NCBI GenBank assembly: GCA_947522695.1
Contig: CANNTX010000018.1
Coordinates: 1-21,539 of the forward strand
Length of the DNA: 21,539 bases
DNA from: an uncultured Bacilli bacterium
Lineage (GTDB): Bacteria > Bacillota_I > Bacilli_A > RF39 > UBA660
Direction: 5' to 3'
Shown piece after piece: positions 21,479-21,539 of the stretch; position 1 is the first letter of the stretch; each line of letters begins with the position of its first letter. A program made the translations under genes and the position numbers. The notes beneath the pieces were generated by a model. That model did no database searches and was not told the DNA's origin. It saw only the letters and a list, made by a program, of their open reading frames with translations.

Positions 21479-21539
21479 ATGAATAAAAGAAATACTATTA
21501 TAATGATTGTATTGTTTTTCATAGGACTTTTAACTCTCT
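21479..21539 (+). CDS. Start of a membrane protein, probably class C sortase, truncated by the window end
   Basis: Twenty codons are visible (MNKRNTIIMIVLFFIGLLTL) behind a strong AAAGGAGGT RBS at 21461-21469. A basic start followed at once by a transmembrane helix, directly downstream of a SpaA-type pilin, is what a pilus-polymerising class C sortase looks like. No catalytic residues are in view, so the call rests on position and the N-terminal helix. Confidence 0.5.
   Translation, partial: MNKRNTIIMIVLFFIGLLTL

Overview
The window is very AT-rich DNA from a Bacillota-type (Firmicutes) bacterium, most likely an uncultured gut lineage of the Bacilli/Erysipelotrichia/RF39 kind; this placement is inferred from composition and gene content. 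TGA serves as a normal stop (for example at 2155-2157 and 4624-4626) and no CDS needs UGA read as Trp, so the genetic code is standard. The cell is Gram-positive in type, because it encodes sortase-anchored pilins. No tRNA, rRNA, CRISPR array, insertion sequence or integrase was seen.

Layout. 1-5114 holds a 5'-truncated S41-type protease, a tiny relic ORF, a membrane-anchored XRE regulator, a translationally coupled pair (a deoxyribosyltransferase-like protein and a DUF1848 protein with a radical-SAM-like Cys cluster), a DUF1003 membrane protein, and three small poorly characterised proteins. 5206-8530 is a MacB/BceAB-type ABC exporter behind a promoter with an 11-bp-period direct repeat typical of OmpR-family operators. 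8621-10896 is an accessory insert: an HExxH protein flanked by two near-identical terminators, a small XRE protein, and an ORF6N-domain protein. The ORF6N gene is preceded by two palindromes that recur, degenerate, inside its own coding sequence. 10915-12754 is an OmpR-family response regulator and histidine kinase, the likely controllers of the ABC exporter. 12800-13696 is a nucleotidyltransferase.

13735-14063 is the most interesting stretch. A near-consensus promoter drives a short mRNA encoding a 29-residue hydrophobic peptide. A converging promoter on the minus strand (spacing exactly 17 bp) drives a predicted antisense RNA of about 104 nt with its own terminator. The two transcripts overlap by about 80 nt at their 3' ends, and an 8-nt repeat in the toxin 5' UTR recurs in the overlap. 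This is the architecture of a par/fst-like type I toxin-antitoxin locus, with a peptide that does not look like Fst.

14073-16449 holds housekeeping genes (HIT hydrolase on the minus strand, then gpsA and whiA). 16568-21539 is a sortase-dependent pilus operon: a coiled-coil protein, a dedicated type I signal peptidase, a VWA-domain tip adhesin with an MPGTG sorting motif, a major pilin with LPETG, and the first 20 codons of a probable class C sortase cut by the window end. The layout fits export and processing by the signal peptidase, polymerisation by the sortase, and a metal-binding VWA adhesin at the tip.
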